From the NCBI RefSeq assembly GCF_000344615.1, contig NZ_KB467824.1:356445-420444 (forward strand): 64,000 bases of DNA. The letters are read 5' to 3'. Under the pieces are notes generated by a model. The model was not told the origin of the DNA and did no database searches. It saw only the letters and a program-made list of their open reading frames with translations. The translations under genes were made by a program, and so were the position numbers. The DNA is from Janthinobacterium sp. CG3 (GTDB lineage Bacteria; Pseudomonadota; Gammaproteobacteria; Burkholderiales; Burkholderiaceae_D). Below, one piece after another: positions 25,798 to 36,521 of the stretch (position 1 is its first letter; each line of letters begins with the position of its first letter).

Positions 25798-28353
25798 GTG
25801 AAAATCTCGACCCGACTCAAGCTGGCCGAACTGTTCTGCGTGATCGTGGTGGCGGTGATCGTCGCGATGCTGTGGCTGACCGGCCAGCAGATGAAGCGCG
25901 AGCTGGCCAAGAACGAGAGCGCCAGCCAGGTGCTGCAGGCGGTCACGGCGCTGCGCTACCTGTCGCTCGAGTACGCGCTGCACCACCAAAACCGCACCCG
26001 CATCCAATGGCAGCAGCGCAACGCCTCGCTGGCCAAGTCGCTGGCGGCCACGCGCGACTTCGACGGCGGCGACGAGCGCGACGTCGTCGCCGGCATGCGC
26101 CACAACCTCGAACGCGTCGACGTCCTGTTCGGCCTGCTGGTGACGAACCGCATGCACCGCGCCGGCGGCCGGGTCGGCGCCGAGGTGCTCGACGAGCTCG
26201 AAACCCGCCTGTCCGGGCAAATCACCAACAAGACCCAGGCCATGATCTCGGCGGCGCTGAGCCTGTCCGAGCGCAGCCGCGAAGGCGTGTTGCAGGCGCA
26301 GCGGCGCGCCAACCTGGTGGTGGCGACCTTCGGCGGCATCGTCATCCTGGTGGTGGCCGGCGTCATCGTCATCACGCTGCGCAGCGTCACGCGCCCGCTC
26401 GACAAGCTGCGCGAGGGCACCCTGATCGTCGGCGCCGGCAACCTCGACTTCTCGCTCGGGGTCGACACCACCGACGAGATCGGCGACCTGGCGCGGGCGT
26501 TCGACCACATGACCGAAAAGCTCAAGCGCACCACCGTCTCGCGCGACGACCTGGTGCACGCCAACGAGGTGCTGCACGGCGAGATCATCGTGCGCCAGCA
26601 GGCCGAGCAGAAGGTCCACGCCCAGCTCGGCCGCCTCAACCTGCTGCACCAGATCACCCGCTCGATCGGCGAGCGGCAAGACCTGCGCAGCATCTTCCAG
26701 GTCGTCATCCGCAGCCTGGAGGACCAGTTGCCGCTCGACTTCGGCTGCATCTGCCTGTACGAGCCGGCCAACAAGATGCTGGTGGTGACCAGCGTCGGCC
26801 TGCTCAGCGAGCAACTGGCGCGCGAATTCGCCATGAGCGAGCTGTCGCGCATCCCGATCGACGAGAACGGCCTGTCGCGCTGCGTGCGCGGCGAGCTGGT
26901 CTACGAGGCCGACATCGGCGAAGTGGCGTTCCCGTTCCCGCAGCGGCTGGCGCGCGGCGAGTTGCGCGCGCTGGTGATGGCGCCGCTGCTGGCCGAGAAC
27001 ACCGTGTTCGGCGTGCTGGTGGTGGCGCGGCGCGCGCCGTACAGCTTTTCCAGCGGCGAGTGCGAATTCCTGCGCCAGTTGAGCGAGCACGTCGCGCTGG
27101 CCGCCAACCAGGCCCAGTTGTACGGCGCGCTGCAGCGCGCCTACGACGACTTGCGCCAGACCCAGCAATCGGTGATGCAGCAGGAGCGCCTGGGCGCGCT
27201 CGGCCAGATGGCCAGCGGCATCGCCCACGACATCAACAACGCCATCTCGCCGGTGGCGCTGTACACCGAGTCGCTGCTCGAGACCGAGGTCAACCTCAGT
27301 CCGCACGGGCGCCACTGCCTCGAGGTGATCGAGCGGGCCATCGACGACGTCGCCGCGACGGTGGCGCGGATGCGCGAATTCTACCGCCAGCGCGAGCCCC
27401 AGCTGTCGCTCTCGCCGGTCGACGCCAACCTGCTGGTGCGGCAGGTGGTCGACCTGACGCGGGCGCGCTGGAGCGACATGCCGCAGCAGCGCGGCATCGT
27501 CATCGACCTGCGCACCGAGCTCGAGGCGGGGCTGCCGGCGATCATGGGCATCGAGGGAGAGATCCGCGAGGCGCTCACCAACCTGATCTTCAACGGCGTC
27601 GACGCCATGCCGGACGGCGGCGCGCTGACGGTGCGCACGCGCCTGGCGCCGGAGCCGGAGCTGGCGCCGGCGGGCGCGCCGGCGTTGCCGCGGGTGGTGC
27701 TGGTGGAAGTGTGCGACAGCGGCGTCGGCATGGACGAGAGCACCAAGCGGCGTTGCCTGGAACCCTTCTTCACCACCAAGGGCGAGCGCGGCACCGGCCT
27801 CGGCCTGGCGATGGTGTACGGCATGATGGAGCGCCACGGCGCCCACATCGACATCCGCAGCGCGCCGGGGCAGGGCACCGTGGTCAGCCTGCGCTTCCTG
27901 CTGCCGGCGGTCGCCGCCGAGCTGGCGCAGCCGGCCGGTTCCTACCCGATCGCCGCCAGCCTGCGCATCCTGCTGGTCGACGACGACCCGATGGTGCTCA
28001 AGGCGCTGCGCGACATCCTTGAAATCGACGGCCACGCGGTGGTCGCGGCCGACGGCGGCCAAGCCGGCATCGACACCTTCCGCGCCGCCATGGAGCAGGG
28101 CGAGCCGTTCGCGCTGGTGATCACCGACCTCGGCATGCCCTACGTCGACGGGCGCAAGGTGGCCGCGGCGATCAAGGGCATGTCGCCGCGGACGCCGCTG
28201 ATCATGCTGACCGGCTGGGGCCAGCGGCTGGTGCCGGAGAGCGACAACATGGTGCAGGTCGACTGCGTGCTGAGCAAGCCGCCCAAGCTGCGCGAGTTGC
28301 GCTGCGCGCTGACGCAAATCTTCGAGGGCGCCGAGCAGGGCCCGGCGGCGTGA
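25798..28353 (+). CDS. Membrane hybrid sensor kinase: TM-HAMP-GAF-HisKA-HATPase-REC
   Basis: 851 residues from a GTG. TM 1 (8-27), a helical periplasmic domain (28-172), TM 2 (173-195), HAMP (196-248), GAF (about 285-440), HisKA with His 477 in GIAHDINNAISP, HATPase (about 560-700; GTGLGLAMVYGMMERHG) and a C-terminal receiver (about 725-845; LLVDDDPMV, ITDLGMPYVDG). The periplasmic part is short, compatible with contact to the anchored binding protein encoded just before it. Last gene of the five-gene run; a palindrome follows its stop. Confidence 0.92.
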   Translation: MKISTRLKLAELFCVIVVAVIVAMLWLTGQQMKRELAKNESASQVLQAVTALRYLSLEYALHHQNRTRIQWQQRNASLAKSLAATRDFDGGDERDVVAGMRHNLERVDVLFGLLVTNRMHRAGGRVGAEVLDELETRLSGQITNKTQAMISAALSLSERSREGVLQAQRRANLVVATFGGIVILVVAGVIVITLRSVTRPLDKLREGTLIVGAGNLDFSLGVDTTDEIGDLARAFDHMTEKLKRTTVSRDDLVHANEVLHGEIIVRQQAEQKVHAQLGRLNLLHQITRSIGERQDLRSIFQVVIRSLEDQLPLDFGCICLYEPANKMLVVTSVGLLSEQLAREFAMSELSRIPIDENGLSRCVRGELVYEADIGEVAFPFPQRLARGELRALVMAPLLAENTVFGVLVVARRAPYSFSSGECEFLRQLSEHVALAANQAQLYGALQRAYDDLRQTQQSVMQQERLGALGQMASGIAHDINNAISPVALYTESLLETEVNLSPHGRHCLEVIERAIDDVAATVARMREFYRQREPQLSLSPVDANLLVRQVVDLTRARWSDMPQQRGIVIDLRTELEAGLPAIMGIEGEIREALTNLIFNGVDAMPDGGALTVRTRLAPEPELAPAGAPALPRVVLVEVCDSGVGMDESTKRRCLEPFFTTKGERGTGLGLAMVYGMMERHGAHIDIRSAPGQGTVVSLRFLLPAVAAELAQPAGSYPIAASLRILLVDDDPMVLKALRDILEIDGHAVVAADGGQAGIDTFRAAMEQGEPFALVITDLGMPYVDGRKVAAAIKGMSPRTPLIMLTGWGQRLVPESDNMVQVDCVLSKPPKLRELRCALTQIFEGAEQGPAA

Positions 28354-28359
28354 GGGCGG

Positions 28360-28385
28360 GCGCGGGCGCGCCGGCGCGCCCGCGC
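28360..28385. terminator. 26-bp perfect palindrome at the operon end
   Basis: The 13-base arm GCGCGGGCGCGCC is followed directly by its complement, 7 bases after the kinase stop. There is no T-run, so it would not be a strict rho-independent terminator; it may stabilise the mRNA 3' end or act with Rho. Confidence 0.45.
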
Positions 28386-28483
28386 TACCGAACCTCGGTC
28401 CATCTCAAGCGGCGCTAGAATGTGAACACGGGGTGCGAGGGGCCGCCGGCCACGGCACCCGGTAACATTTGATGGGATACCTG

Positions 28484-29176
28484 ATGAAGAAAACTGTTTG
28501 GATCGGCTCGCTGTTGCTGGCCGCGCTGGGCCACGCCGCGCCGGCGCAAGCGCTGGACGGCGCCGCCGGGAAGACCCTGCCGGGGCATTATTACCTGCAG
28601 GGCATGACCGAAGTCGGCTCGGAATTGCTGCTGGCCGAAGACGGCAAATTCGAGTGGATGTTAAGTTACGGCGCCGTCGATCAATCCGCCAAGGGCCGTT
28701 GGGAGGTCGACGGCGACAAGGTCGTGCTGGTAGCGACGCCGCGCCCGGACAAGATGGCGTTCCGCCTGTTTACCGAGGAGGAATTGAACATCCGCAAACC
28801 GGCCGGAAAGGGCGCGTGGGTGGCGATCGTCGGCGTGCCGCGCGTGGGGCCGGTGCAAGACATCGAAGTGATATTCGAGAGCAAGTCCGGCCAGACCAAG
28901 ACGGCCGTCACCGACCGCAACGGCGACGCCATCGTCAAGATGCCGGCCAGCGAGCAATGGGCCCGCGCCGGCCTGCGGCGCGCCCAAGCCAAGGGCGAGT
29001 GGCAATGGCTGGCGATCCCGCCGGCGCGCTCGAAGGACAACATCGCCGCCATTGCCGTCAACGAGAGCGACCTGCGGGCGCCGCCGTTCGAGCGTTTGCA
29101 GTTGCGCCTGGAAAAGGGCGGCCTGGAGGTCAGCGACCCCGATTCGGGACTGCGCGGCGTGTATTCCAAGCAGTGA
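28484..29176 (+). CDS. Secreted protein, unknown
   Basis: 230 residues with a signal peptide (KKTVWIGSLLLAALGHAAPAQA). The mature part is beta-rich: a first half (GHYYLQGMTEVGSELLLAEDGKFEWMLSYGAVDQSAKGRWEVDGDKVVL) that looks like a small lipocalin/META-type barrel, and a second with TKTAVTDRNGDAIVKMP. Upstream in-frame TTG and ATG (28469, 28472) would lengthen the n-region; 28484 gives a standard signal. Monocistronic. Family not recognised. Confidence 0.75.
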   Translation: MKKTVWIGSLLLAALGHAAPAQALDGAAGKTLPGHYYLQGMTEVGSELLLAEDGKFEWMLSYGAVDQSAKGRWEVDGDKVVLVATPRPDKMAFRLFTEEELNIRKPAGKGAWVAIVGVPRVGPVQDIEVIFESKSGQTKTAVTDRNGDAIVKMPASEQWARAGLRRAQAKGEWQWLAIPPARSKDNIAAIAVNESDLRAPPFERLQLRLEKGGLEVSDPDSGLRGVYSKQ

Positions 29177-29201
29177 CGCGGTGGCGGGCGGCGCGCCCGG
29201 T

Positions 29202-29444
29202 TCAGTGCGGGCGGCGGGCCGGCGGGCGCTGCCGCAGCGGGTCGAGCAGGTGGCGCAGGTCGTTGTGGTCCAACTCGTACATCAGGGCGATCAGCTTGCC
29301 CAGATCGCCGGAGGGGAAGCCCTCGCGCGCGAACCAGCCCAGGTAGTGGCCGGGCAGGTCGGCGATCACGCGGCCTTTGTATTTCCCGTAAGGCATCTCA
29401 AGGGTCAGCAACAAACTTAAATACTCTGGAGTCATGGTCGACAT
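29202..29444 (-). CDS. DUF3820 family protein
   Basis: 80 residues. The family pattern is complete: MPYGKYKGRVIADLPGHYLGWFAREGFPSGDLGKLIALMYELDHNDLRHLL. These small proteins are widespread in proteobacteria; one member has been linked to quorum-sensing-regulated virulence, but the molecular role is unknown. It is convergent with the secreted protein gene. Confidence 0.88.
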   Translation of the reverse strand: MSTMTPEYLSLLLTLEMPYGKYKGRVIADLPGHYLGWFAREGFPSGDLGKLIALMYELDHNDLRHLLDPLRQRPPARRPH

Positions 29445-29585
29445 GTGCGTGGTGGGTCGGGTTGGCGAATCGCCGCAAATATAGCAGAACGGCGGCCGGC
29501 GGCGCGCCGCATTGTCGACGCTTCGGCCAACATTGTCGCATTGCGCGTGCGTTAATCCGACCTACGCGACAGCAACTGGGCGGCG

Positions 29586-30883
<1,298 letters not shown>

Positions 30884-30887
<4 letters not shown>

Positions 30888-33076
30888 CTGGCGTCCCTTT
30901 CCTTGGCGTGGGCGTTGACCATTTCCAGGATGGCCTTGGACTGGTAGGCCCTCGCCAGTTGCCGCAGCCGCTCGGCGAACGCCTGGTAGCGCGGGTCGAG
31001 CGCTTCGATGTGGTCGGCCTGTCGGCGAATGTCGCGCATGTTTCCTTCCTTGGCCAGTTGCACCAGTATCTCGATTTCATGGTCGGGCGGCGCGGCCAAG
31101 CCGTCGGCGCCGCCCGGCGCGGCGGGCGGCGCCTCGCTGTCCGCCTCGTAGAGCAGCGTCAGCCCCAGATAGCCGCCGATTTTTTCCAGCAACAGGTTCT
31201 GGTCGACCGGCTTGGTCATGAAGGCGTTGGCGCCGGCCAGCAGGGTGTCTTCCTCTTCCTCCTTGCTGACGCTGGCCGAAATGGCGATGATGGCCACCCG
31301 CGCCAGGCCGGGCAGGGCGCGGATGCGCCGGGTCGCCTCCAGCCCGTCCATCACCGGCATGACGATGTCCATCAAGACCACGTCGGGGGCGTTGGCGGCG
31401 GCCCGCTGCACCCCTTCCAGGCCGTTCTCGGCCAGCTCGACGTCGAAGCCCAGCGTGTCGAGCAATTCCTTGAGCATGTCGCGGTTGGCGGCGATGTCGT
31501 CGACCACCAGCACCCGTTTGCGCGCGCCCTGGTAGGCGACGACCATGCGCCGCTCGCCGGCCGGCGCCACCTCCATCGCGCTTTGGCCGACGTGGATTTC
31601 GAAGAAGAAGGCGCTGCCGGCGCCCAGTTCGCTGCGCACGCCGATGTCGCTGTCCATCAGGCGCACCAGTTGCCGGCTGATCGACAGGCCCAGCCCGGTG
31701 CCGCCGAATTTGCGCTGGGTGTCGCCGACCTGCTCGAACGGCTGGAAGATGTGGCCCAGCTGGCCCGGGTTCATGCCGACGCCGGTGTCCTCGACGTCGA
31801 AGCGCAGCCGCACCCGGTCGCCCGCCTCGCTGCCGCCCGAGGCCAGCAGCCGGACCTCGCCGGCGTCGGTGAACTTGACGGCGTTGCCCAGCAGGTTCAG
31901 CAGGATCTGGCGCAGCCGCTTTTCGTCGATCAGCACGGTGTGCGGCAGTTGCGCGTCGCCCTGGAAGACGAAGCGCAGGTGTTTTTGCTCGGCCTTGACG
32001 CGGATGATGTTGACGATGCCGGCCAGGAAGGCCGCCAGGTTGACCGGCTCGGGCACTAGCTCGAACTTGCCGGCCTCGATTTTCGCCAGGTCGAGCAGGT
32101 CGGTGATCAGCATCAGCAGGTGCTCGCCGCTTTGCTGGATGGTGTTCAGGCCGACCGCCTGGCGCTCGCTCAGGCCCTTGTCGCGCTTGAGGATCTGGGC
32201 GTAGCCGAGCACCGCGTTGAGCGGCGTGCGCAGTTCGTGCGTCATGCTGGCCAGGAAGGTGCTCTTGGCCTGGTTGGCGACGTCGGCGCGCTCCTTGGCC
32301 AGTTGCAGCTCGGCGGTGCGCTCGCGCACCAGCTCCTCCAGGTGCTCGCGGTGGCGCTGCAGTTCGCGTTCGGTCAGCGCGCGGTGCTGGATGTCGGCCT
32401 CGAGCATGCGGTTCTTGCTTTCGATTTCGGAAAACAGCGCCTGCAACGCCTGGCGCGTGTGCTCCAGGCTGCCGCCCAGGCTGCCCAGCTCGTCCTTTTG
32501 CTGCCAGACGAAGGGCGTCGACAGGTCGCGCTCGGCCAGCCGGCCCGATTCGTGCATCAGCCGCTTGATGGGTATCAGCACGCGCCGCTGCAGCAGCGTG
32601 ACGATCAGCACCACGCTGAACAGCAGCTGGCCGAGCACGGTCCAGACCACGCCCCAGCGGTCGTTGGCCACTTCGCCGTCGAGCTGGCCGCTGTCCATGG
32701 TCAGGCTGATGTCGCCGATCTGCTTGCCCTCGTGCAGCACCGGCTTGTCGAGTTTGAACTGGCGGCCCTTGCGCCGCTCCGGATAATATTTCGACAGGAA
32801 TTCGCGCTGTTTGCCGTCGCGCACGGTGATGGCGACGACGCGGGTGTCGCCCAGCAGCGATTCGAGCAGCGGCAGGCCGCCCTCGGGATTGATGTTCCAC
32901 AGCGGTTCCTGCATGCCCAGCGAGAGGATGTCGGCGGCGCGCGCGTGGTTGCTTTCGCTGCGCAGGATCAGCGCCCGCTCGCGCTGGCCCAGCGTCAGCA
33001 CGCTGCTGATCGAGACCGGGATCAGCAGCCCGATGACGACCGTGAGGACGATGGATGAGCGCAGTCTAAGGTGCAT
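30884..33076 (-). CDS. Membrane hybrid sensor kinase: TM-sensor-TM-HAMP-HisKA-HATPase-REC-(HPt-like)
   Basis: 730 residues. TM 1 (about 9-28), periplasmic sensor (30-140), TM 2 (142-162), HAMP (163-215), coiled coil, HisKA with His 280 in SMTHELRTPLNAVLGYAQIL, HATPase (about 385-500; GTGLGLSISRQLV), receiver (about 515-635; VLVVDDIAANRD, VLMDIVMPVMDG) and a C-terminal helical tail (EIEILVQLAKEGNMRDIRRQADHIE) that resembles a degenerate HPt or BarA-type tail. Middle gene of a three-gene operon with a binding protein upstream. Confidence 0.92.
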
Positions 33077-33133
33077 CTAATGTTGCTCCTTGCGGGTGCC
33101 GCGGCGTGGCCGCGTGATTCTGGACCGGCCCGA

Positions 33134-33952
33134 TTACCTGGCGCCGGCGGGTTCCTTGCCTTCCAACTGCTGGAAATACGCGTTCTCGATCTTGGCGATG
33201 TCGAGCCCTTGCAGCGCGGCGTCGAACGCTTGCCGCAGCTTCAGCCCGGCCGGGGTGCGCTGGAAGCACACGTGCAGCGTCAACTGCGCCAGCGTCTGCT
33301 CGTGGAAGGCGATCCGCGCGCGCCCCTTGCGCACGTCCGGGTCGGCCAGCATCAGGTAACGCAGCACGGCCTGGTCGACGACGGCCGCGCGCACCCGCCC
33401 GGCCAGCAGTTTTTTCAGATTGAAGCTGTCGGCCGGCGAGGTATCGGTGCGCAGCTTGCCTTGTTTGACCAGCGCGTCGAACGCGTCGCCGTTCGAGTAG
33501 CCGGCCACCACGCCGATGGTCAGGCCGCTCAGCTCGGCCGCGCTGCGAAAATGCAGCGGCGCGTCCTTCAGGTAGGCCAGGCCGATGGTGCTCTGTCCCA
33601 TCGGCGCGGAAAAATAGCATTGCCGGGCCCGCTCCTCGGTGTAATAGGCCGGGAAGTAGCCGGCGAAATGGCGCTCTTCGAGGCCGACCCGCATCGCCCG
33701 GCTCCACGGGAAGTACTCGATGTCGACGTGATAGTTGAACTGCGCGGCGGCGGCGGCGGCCACCGCGCCGGACAGGCCGCCGCGCTCAAGGCCCGGGCCG
33801 ACGTAGGGCAGCCATTCCAGGCTGGCCAGGCGCAGCGTCGGCTGCGCCGGCGGCGCCGACCGGGCCGCGCCCGACAGGCAGCACAACACGGCGCCCAGCA
33901 GCAGGCACGGCAGCGCCGGCAGGGACGAACGCGGCGTTCGAAACACTGTCAT
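33134..33952 (-). CDS. Periplasmic solute-binding protein, family 3-like, likely sensor partner
   Basis: 272 residues with a signal peptide (ALPCLLLGAVLCCLSGAARS). Body: LRLASLEWLPYVGPGLERGGLSGAVAAAAAAQFN, VDIEYFPWSRAM, AELSGLTIGVVAGYSNGDAF, AAVVDQAVLRYLM: the type II periplasmic-binding fold of amino-acid-type SBPs. GGAG precedes the ATG. No ABC permease is present; the next gene in the operon is a membrane kinase, so a signalling role is inferred. Confidence 0.85.
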   Translation of the reverse strand: MTVFRTPRSSLPALPCLLLGAVLCCLSGAARSAPPAQPTLRLASLEWLPYVGPGLERGGLSGAVAAAAAAQFNYHVDIEYFPWSRAMRVGLEERHFAGYFPAYYTEERARQCYFSAPMGQSTIGLAYLKDAPLHFRSAAELSGLTIGVVAGYSNGDAFDALVKQGKLRTDTSPADSFNLKKLLAGRVRAAVVDQAVLRYLMLADPDVRKGRARIAFHEQTLAQLTLHVCFQRTPAGLKLRQAFDAALQGLDIAKIENAYFQQLEGKEPAGAR

Positions 33953-34114
33953 GTTGCACTCCTGCTCACTGGCGATGGCTGGCGCCGCGTCGTCTTAGCG
34001 TCCTTTTCCGGCTAAAACTGCATGCGCGAAAAATAGTGTACCCCAGGCAAGGCTGGAAGGGAATGAAAGTACGACGATGGGGCGACAGCGGCCGCGGTTG
34101 TTGCGCGGCTGGCC

Positions 34115-34744
34115 TCAGCGGCCGAAGTCGCGCAGGCGCAGGCGCAGCATGTCGTAGCGCCGGTCGAGGTCGCGGTGCAGGTAGCCGTTGTCGCGCGTCA
34201 TGGCGTTGTTGTCGTTGACCAGGCGGTTGAATTCGCTCAGCAGGTTCTTGCGGGCGTCGGCGCCCAGGTCGGAGCGGTCCAGCGCGGTGCGGATGTCGTG
34301 GATGCGCCGGTTGTTCGAGCGGATGTTGTCGTCGTTCGAAGACAGCTGCGAGCGCAGGTTGGCGATTTGGCTTTCCATCGCGTAAATTTCGGCGCCGCGC
34401 CGGTACTCGCCTTGGAAGTCCCGCTGCAGGTTCGGCGGGCAGGCCGCGACGTTGTCGGCGCGCCCGGCGCGGCCCTCCTGGAAGGCGCTCTCCGGTTGGC
34501 AGTAGTTCAGCAGGCCCTTGCTGCGCCCGGCGTGGTAGCGCTCGAAGTCGGTTTGCACGCCGTACTCGGCGCAGGCCTTGGCGTGCTTGTCGAGTTCGGC
34601 GCTGGGCAGGCCCTTGATGCCGTCGTAGAAGCCGATCTGCCGCCAGTCGCCGCCCAGGCACTGGTCTTTGCTCAGGCTGGCGCAACCACCCAGCGCAAGC
34701 GCGCCGGCGAGGAGGAGGGGGAGGTGGAGCAGGCGCATTGGCAT
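34115..34744 (-). CDS. DUF2799 lipoprotein
   Basis: 209 residues. Lipobox LALGG|C near residue 21. The family signature follows: CLGGDWRQIGFYDGIKGLPSAELDKHAKACAEYGVQTDFERYHAGRSKGLLNYC. The C-terminal third (about 120-205) is a charged coiled coil (ESQIANLRSQLSSNDDNIRSNNRRI). Outer-membrane or periplasmic lipoprotein of unknown function. ATG 34738 is an equally possible start. Confidence 0.88.
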   Translation of the reverse strand: MPMRLLHLPLLLAGALALGGCASLSKDQCLGGDWRQIGFYDGIKGLPSAELDKHAKACAEYGVQTDFERYHAGRSKGLLNYCQPESAFQEGRAGRADNVAACPPNLQRDFQGEYRRGAEIYAMESQIANLRSQLSSNDDNIRSNNRRIHDIRTALDRSDLGADARKNLLSEFNRLVNDNNAMTRDNGYLHRDLDRRYDMLRLRLRDFGR

Positions 34745-34977
34745 CCCGGAAAGGTGGCGAAGTGGCAGGGTGGCGAAATTCTATCACGCGGGCGTGGGCG
34801 GCTTCGGCGCTGAATAGGCAACACCACCGGCGCCACCCCGCGGGCGGACGCCCAGGGTCCGGCCGCGGCCGTGGGCCCCCGGTTTGGTTTCGGCGTTGCC
34901 GGCACGCTCACTTATCCGCGCTGGGGGCGAAGCCCGGGTGTATATTGCCGGCCAACTGAACCATTGCGGACCGCGCC

Positions 34978-36444
34978 ATGTCACCTGCTATCTTGTTTTC
35001 CTGCGTACTCGGCTATGCCGCGCTGCTGCTGGGCGTGGCGTGGCTGACCTCGCGCAACGCCACCAACCAGAGCTTCTTCATCGGCAACCGCAGCAGCAAC
35101 TGGATGCTGGTCGCCTTCGGCATGGTCGGCACCACCCTCAGCGGCGTCACCTTCGTCAGCGTGCCCGGCGCGGTCGGGCGCGACGGCTTCGGCTACCTGC
35201 AACTGGTGCTCGGCTACGTGATCGGCTACGCCGTGGTGGCCGGCGTGCTGCTGCCGCTGTATTACCGGCTGCGCCTGACCTCGATCTACCACTACCTCGA
35301 CCTGCGCCTGGGCCGGCGCGCCGGGCAGAGCGGCGCCGCCTTCTTCATCCTGTCGCGCACGCTGGGCGCGAGCGCGCGCCTGTACCTGGTCGTCAATATC
35401 CTGCAGGCCTGCATCCTCGACAGCCTGGGCGTGCCGTTCTGGCTCAGCAGCGCGGCGATCCTGCTGATGATCCTGCTCTACACCTACGAGGGCGGCGTCA
35501 AGACCATCGTCTGGACCGACACGCTGCAGACCGCCGCCATGCTGCTGGGACTGCTCGCCTGCGTCGTCTTCCTGCTCAACGCGATGGACCTGTCGGTGGC
35601 CGCGAGCCTGCGCCGGATGGAGGCGCGCGGCCTGACCCGCGTCGTCACCGGCGCCGTCGACAGCCCCGCGTACTTTTGGAAGCAGGTGCTCGCCGGCGTC
35701 TTCATCGTCATCGCGATGACCGGCCTGGACCAGGAGATGATGCAAAAGACCATCTCGGTGAAGACCCTGGCCGAGTCGAAGAAGAACCTGCTCAGCCTGG
35801 CCGCGATCCTGGTCGGCGTGCTGTCGCTGTTCCTGTTCCTGGGCGGCTTGCTGTACCTGTACGCGCCGCTGGTCGGCGTCGGCGCCGTCGGCGACCAGAT
35901 TTTCCCGGCGGTGGTACTCGGCCACATGCCGGCGGCGCTGCAACTGGTGTTTTTCGTCGCGCTGGTCTCGGCGCTGTTCCCCAGCGCCGACGGCGCCATC
36001 ACGGCGCTGACGTCGAGCTTTTGCATCGACATCCTCGGCTTGCCGCGGCGCGGCTGGACGCAGGCGCGCCAGACCAGCTGGCGCCACCGCGTGCACCTGG
36101 GCTTCGCCGCGCTGTTCCTGTTGCTGCTGATGGGATTCAAGTGGATCGGCAGCGCCAGCATGATAGGCGTGATCTTGAAGTTGGCCGGCTACACCTACGG
36201 TCCCTTGCTGGGTCTGTTCGCCTTCGGCCTGCTGACGCGCCGCAACGTCGCCGCGCCGCGGGTGGTGCCGGCCACGCTGGCCGGGCCGCTGCTGTGCGCC
36301 TTCCTTGAGCGCTATCAAGAACAGCTGTTCGGCAGCTATCGGCTGGGATTGGAATTGCTTATCATTAACGGATTGCTGGTGTTCGGCGCGCTGTTATTGA
36401 TGTCGGCGCCGGAAACCGAACCGGCCACCGCCCTGTCTAATTGA
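34978..36444 (+). CDS. Sodium:solute symporter family (SSS) transporter
   Basis: 488 residues, about 13 hydrophobic helices. Family marks: NQSFFIGNRSSNWMLVAFGMVGTTLSGVTFVSVPG near the N-terminus (Na2-site region), YEGGVKTIVWTDTLQTAAML, and TGLDQEMMQKTISVKT. Such carriers use sodium to import sugars, amino acids, vitamins or sialic acid; the solute cannot be assigned. Transcribed alone, divergent from the DUF2799 gene across 233 bases in which nothing specific was seen. Confidence 0.9.
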   Translation: MSPAILFSCVLGYAALLLGVAWLTSRNATNQSFFIGNRSSNWMLVAFGMVGTTLSGVTFVSVPGAVGRDGFGYLQLVLGYVIGYAVVAGVLLPLYYRLRLTSIYHYLDLRLGRRAGQSGAAFFILSRTLGASARLYLVVNILQACILDSLGVPFWLSSAAILLMILLYTYEGGVKTIVWTDTLQTAAMLLGLLACVVFLLNAMDLSVAASLRRMEARGLTRVVTGAVDSPAYFWKQVLAGVFIVIAMTGLDQEMMQKTISVKTLAESKKNLLSLAAILVGVLSLFLFLGGLLYLYAPLVGVGAVGDQIFPAVVLGHMPAALQLVFFVALVSALFPSADGAITALTSSFCIDILGLPRRGWTQARQTSWRHRVHLGFAALFLLLLMGFKWIGSASMIGVILKLAGYTYGPLLGLFAFGLLTRRNVAAPRVVPATLAGPLLCAFLERYQEQLFGSYRLGLELLIINGLLVFGALLLMSAPETEPATALSN

Positions 36445-36521
36445 ACGCGCTGTGCTGTATATTCGGTCTACAGTAAATAATATGCAACTTCATCCCAGTT
36501 AACCTACCTGCCGGAGTATCG

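Noticed and set aside
25780-28317. 845-codon minus-strand frame
   Set aside because: Mirror of the hybrid kinase gene; no recognisable motifs, while the plus strand has full kinase signatures.
33134-33952. Component of an ABC transporter operon
   Set aside because: No permease or ATPase gene lies near; the adjoining genes are kinases.
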